The position numbers and the translations under genes were made by a program. Source: Dehalococcoidia bacterium (GTDB lineage Bacteria; Chloroflexota; Dehalococcoidia; SZUA-161). From it: a stretch of DNA of 7,513 nucleotides. Below are positions 5,201 through 7,513 of the stretch, one piece after another. Numbering within the stretch: the stretch's first letter is position 1; each line of letters opens with the position of its first letter. The notes under the pieces were generated by a model. That model had not been told where the DNA came from, searched no databases, and was given only the letters and a program-made list of their open reading frames with translations. The stretch lies in NCBI GenBank assembly GCA_004376205.1, contig SOKG01000303.1:1-7513 (forward strand), written 5' to 3'.

Positions 5201-6241
5201 CTAATCCAACTCCGCCGTACATACCCGGCACGTCTTGCGGGTGGCTACGTTTCGCAGCTTGCACCTGGGGCATATCTTCTCGATCTTGTCCCGCACCCAG
5301 GTGATGAGTCCCTCTGGCATGAACAGCAAGACAAGCAGTACCATGATGGCAAAGAGCAACATCCGTATCTCGGGCGCAATAGTCAGGAATTCCATAAGCA
5401 GGACAAGGATGAATGCCCCTGCTATTGGCCCATAGATGGTGGCGATTCCTCCAAAAATCACCCATATGATGACCTGAAACGACAGCATGAGTTCCAATGT
5501 TGACGGACCGGCGATCCTCATAAAATGGACATAGAGGCCTCCGGCGATCCCGGCAAAGAATCCGCTCAGACAAAAGGCCAACAGTTTATATTTGGTTGTG
5601 TTTATGCCCGATGCCCGGGCTGCGACCTCATCTTCCCGTATGGCGTGGAAAATGATGCCAGTCTTGGAATCGGTGATCTTCCACATAACAAATCCCAGTC
5701 CGATCATAAGGGTGACCGCGATATAGTACTCGATTACCCGCGAACCGAAAAGGCGGTCTATGCCGGAGACGCCTAACTCACCGCCGGTGATATCAGGAAT
5801 AACGAATACAACTCCGGTGAGGATTAAGGGAAAGGCCAGGGTGGCAAGAGCCAGGTAAGTGCCCCTCAACCTTAGACAGGGCACACCGACAACTAGTCCT
5901 GCCACCACCGCAGCAAGCGCCCCAAGAGGTATAGTCACCCAGGGGGGTAGACCAATGTTTAGATTTAAAAGGGCAGATGTGTAGGCAGCAACCCCGAAGA
6001 AGAGGGCATGGCCAAAGCTTATCTGGCCGGTGAAGCCAGATAATAAATCCCAGCTAGCAGCGAAGATGGCAAATATGCTTGCCATTATCAAGATGCGAAG
6101 ATAGTACGGATGCGCCATTACCAGAGGTAGCAGCAGAAGGATCAAACAGAAAAGCAAAACTACTGTCCTGCTGGGGAGGACCAGTACCTCCCCTCTGAAC
6201 CCCTTGTATGCCCTGCCAGCGTAGGAGGATATGATGCTCAT
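5201..6241 (-). CDS. livM: HAAT-type ABC importer permease, LivM-like, with C-terminal zinc ribbon
   Basis: An inner-membrane permease of 346 residues (from the ATG) with many hydrophobic helices. Diagnostic LivM motifs are present: SGFTGQISFGHALFFG near residue 70, and the cytoplasmic coupling region AIREDEVAARASGI followed by FFAGIAGGLY. After the last helix and the family-typical MPEGL, a tail carries four cysteines, CPRC and CRVC, spaced CX2C-X10-CX2C (Cys324, 327, 338, 341; bases 5219-5272), which reads as a small zinc ribbon. Ordinary LivM proteins end soon after MPEGL, so this is an added cytoplasmic domain. The start is either GTG 6244 or ATG 6241. I prefer the ATG, whose A is also the last base of the livH stop (TGATG), with GAGG seven bases upstream. 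It is co-transcribed with livH and converges on livF. Confidence 0.94.
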   Translation of the reverse strand: MSIISSYAGRAYKGFRGEVLVLPSRTVVLLFCLILLLLPLVMAHPYYLRILIMASIFAIFAASWDLLSGFTGQISFGHALFFGVAAYTSALLNLNIGLPPWVTIPLGALAAVVAGLVVGVPCLRLRGTYLALATLAFPLILTGVVFVIPDITGGELGVSGIDRLFGSRVIEYYIAVTLMIGLGFVMWKITDSKTGIIFHAIREDEVAARASGINTTKYKLLAFCLSGFFAGIAGGLYVHFMRIAGPSTLELMLSFQVIIWVIFGGIATIYGPIAGAFILVLLMEFLTIAPEIRMLLFAIMVLLVLLFMPEGLITWVRDKIEKICPRCKLRNVATRKTCRVCTAELD

Positions 6242-7110
6242 CACCTTTCCTCTTCAAAGGATACGCCGAACAGGCCTTCAGGCCTTATCAAGATGACAAC
6301 TAACATTATCCCCAGTGCCACAGCACCCTTTAAATGGGCGCCCGTAGGGACTAATACAACGACCAGGGTCTCGGCAAATCCCAGGATAAATGCCCCCAGC
6401 AGACTCCCCTTGATGCTGCCCAACCCTCCGAGGACGACGACGGCCAGGATCATCACCAACGGGTGCATCCACATATGGGGCCCCAAAACCTGCAGGGGAG
6501 CCACCAGTGCGCCGGCGATGGCCGCCAGCGCCACAGATATGGCCATGGTTATCATTCCTGTTCTGGCCACGTTTATCCCCATCAGATTGGCCACTTCTCT
6601 ATCCTGAGCAGTGGACCTGATAGCAATTCCCAGCCTGGTTTTCATCAACAGGGCCCATGTACCCAGAAGAATGATCAAAACCACCCCGAATGTTAGTATC
6701 TGCTGGTAGAGAACCTTGGTCCCCAGTATCTTCGTGTACCCTGAAATCAGGCTGGGGACCCCCCGAAAGCCACCCCCGTACCCTATGAGCATGGCCTCCT
6801 GGATGACGATGGCGAGGGCTATGGTCACTATCAATATCGTGGTCTCATGGCCACGTACGGGGTCGATGACCAGCTTATAGCTGAATACCCCTATGATAGT
6901 CACAGCTACTATCGAGAGGATGACGGATAAGACGAGCGGTAGGCCGAGGGAACTGGCGAAGGTAAGTATCAAATAGGCGGCCAGCATGTAGAACGCGGTG
7001 TGGGCCAGGTTGATGATGCGGGCTACCCCAAAAATGAGGGAGAAGCCAACTGCCAGCAGGGCGTACACGCCACCGCTTACCAGTGTATAGACTATTATGC
7101 GTTCAATCAC
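6241..7110 (-). CDS. livH: HAAT-type ABC importer permease, LivH-like
   Basis: An inner-membrane permease of 289 residues. Hallmarks are GGVYALLAVGFSLIFGV at the N-terminus, INLAHTAFYMLAAY, the cytoplasmic loop RSTAQDREVANLMGIN with the following AGAL stretch (the ATPase coupling region), GGLGSIKGSLLGA, and RPEGLFG at the end. The length is normal for LivH. The usual AHG of the early motif is AHT here. The start is a GTG at 7110 preceded by GGGTGATCC; the GGTGAT core could pair with 16S rRNA, but the spacing is short, so initiation may be weak or coupled. No better in-frame start lies nearby. It ends in a one-base stop/start overlap with livM, and the binding-protein gene lies 146 bases upstream on the same strand. 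Confidence 0.94.
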   Translation of the reverse strand: MIERIIVYTLVSGGVYALLAVGFSLIFGVARIINLAHTAFYMLAAYLILTFASSLGLPLVLSVILSIVAVTIIGVFSYKLVIDPVRGHETTILIVTIALAIVIQEAMLIGYGGGFRGVPSLISGYTKILGTKVLYQQILTFGVVLIILLGTWALLMKTRLGIAIRSTAQDREVANLMGINVARTGMITMAISVALAAIAGALVAPLQVLGPHMWMHPLVMILAVVVLGGLGSIKGSLLGAFILGFAETLVVVLVPTGAHLKGAVALGIMLVVILIRPEGLFGVSFEEER

Positions 7111-7146
7111 GGATCACCCAGGCCGCCTTAGAAGATACAGGAATAC

Positions 7147-7183
7147 GCCCCCTCGACAAAGGCACATGCCCAGCCAAGGGGGC
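7147..7183 (-). repeat. GC-rich inverted repeat (possible mRNA stem-loop)
   Basis: GCCCCCT (7147-7153) and AGGGGGC (7177-7183) pair perfectly over 7 bp around a 23-base loop that itself contains GGCACATGCC (7161-7170), able to form a small inner hairpin. It lies about 35 bases upstream of the livH GTG. In the minus-strand transcript it would fold between the binding-protein and permease messages. Confidence 0.5.
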
Positions 7184-7204
7184 ATACCCCACTGAATTCC
7201 ATAC

Positions 7205-7217
7205 GCCAAACTGTGGC
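7205..7217 (-). repeat. Small inverted repeat
   Basis: GCCA (7205-7208) and TGGC (7214-7217) form a 4-bp stem with a 5-base loop. It is weak alone and listed only because it sits between two stronger hairpins in the same spacer. Confidence 0.2.
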
Positions 7218-7238
7218 AAAGGCCGAAACGGAACTATC

Positions 7239-7251
7239 CAGCCAACGGCTG
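7239..7251 (-). repeat. Hairpin directly after the binding-protein stop codon
   Basis: CAGCC (7239-7243) and GGCTG (7247-7251) form a perfect 5-bp stem with a 3-base loop, five bases beyond the stop codon at 7257-7259 in the minus direction. The following minus-strand bases (GATAGTTCCG) lack a U-tract. It is more likely a message-end protecting structure than a terminator. Confidence 0.35.
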
Positions 7252-7256
7252 AAGCA

Positions 7257-7513
7257 TCACTGTCCCGTCAACGCTGCCTCTACCCACGGCGGCAGTTCAT
7301 AGTCTACAGTGCCCTCATAGACTACCCCCAATGCTTGTATGGGGTTAGGCCAAACGGTGACCAGCTCCCCATCCTGCCATTGGACGCCGAGGCCGGTAAC
7401 ATAGCCCGGGCCCCAGGTTAAATCGTGAGGAGTATCTGAATCTGTCCCCATGAAGACATATCTGCCGGCGGCTCCACTCAAATCGGTAGCTTCAAGTGCA
7501 GTAACAACGTCAT
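7257..7513 (-). CDS. HAAT-type ABC importer substrate-binding protein, C-terminal part
   Basis: The gene enters from the right edge on the minus strand, leaving the last 84 complete codons, with in-frame sequence continuing to base 7511. The fragment begins DVVTALEATDLSGAAGRYVF, which matches the C-lobe of LivJ/LivK-type periplasmic binding proteins (family pattern: ALE.TD..G..GR..F). It continues with DGELVTVWPNP, matching the G..V.VWP end of these proteins, and finishes PPWVEAALTGQ. The signal peptide and ligand-binding residues of the first lobe are outside the window, so the ligand is unknown. It is followed by livH and livM on the same strand, which supports the assignment. The first Met-like codon (TTG 7481) is not the true start; the frame is open beyond it. 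Confidence 0.85.
   Translation of the reverse strand, partial: DVVTALEATDLSGAAGRYVFMGTDSDTPHDLTWGPGYVTGLGVQWQDGELVTVWPNPIQALGVVYEGTVDYELPPWVEAALTGQ

Larger units (their letters stand above)
7111..7256 (-). other. Intergenic spacer between binding-protein gene and livH
   Basis: These 146 bases separate two genes of the same minus-strand unit. They contain no credible coding frame. Three hairpin-forming segments are visible: 7239-7251 just after the binding-protein stop, 7205-7217, and 7147-7183. None is followed by a clear T-run in the minus direction, so they look more like mRNA processing or stabilising structures than a strong terminator. Confidence 0.6.

Noticed and set aside
7083..7421. 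Plus-strand open frame of 112 codons near the right end
   Set aside because: It lies opposite the binding-protein and livH genes and crosses the hairpin-rich spacer; no family signal.

Overview
The window looks like bacterial chromosome from an uncultured, possibly anaerobic, lineage. Arginine codons are rich in AGG/AGA, Ile ATA is common, gene spacing is tight, and the content is typical of fatty or aromatic acid-metabolising Chloroflexota (Dehalococcoidia) or Desulfobacterota. That placement is a guess from style and gene content; no phylogenetic marker is present. I see no phage, transposase, CRISPR or rRNA sequence.

Left part (1-1650, plus strand): the last 25 codons of a probable upstream gene overlap the start of a classical short-chain dehydrogenase/reductase (76-864). 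After 33 bases comes a nucleosidase/phosphorylase-superfamily protein (898-1650) whose three catalytic acids are recognisable. The two appear co-transcribed.

Boundary (1651-1962): a 312-base non-coding stretch holds a degenerate tRNA 3'-end-like sequence, a strong 10-bp terminator hairpin, operator-like inverted repeats, and a near-consensus sigma70-type promoter (TTGACA, 17 bases, TATTGT) with a Shine-Dalgarno for the next gene.

Right part (1963-7513): a branched-chain-amino-acid (LivKHMGF/HAAT) type ABC importer is split into two converging units. On the plus strand an AMP-forming acyl-CoA ligase (1963-3669) is followed by the two ATPases LivG-like (3671-4438) and LivF-like (4440-5189), with 1-base gaps. 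On the minus strand, reading from the right edge, are the C-terminus of the periplasmic binding protein (7257-7513), the LivH-like permease (6241-7110) and the LivM-like permease (5201-6241). LivF and LivM stop codons face each other across 11 bases with no obvious terminator. Together the genes supply every part of a HAAT importer. The ligase leading the ATPase operon suggests the imported substrate is a carboxylic acid activated to its CoA thioester on entry, rather than an amino acid; this is inference.

Most notable: the LivM-like permease carries a C-terminal CX2C-X10-CX2C zinc ribbon after its last membrane helix; the importer is split into converging operons; the ligase and ATPase genes are tightly coupled; and an inverted repeat lies between the binding-protein gene and the permease genes.
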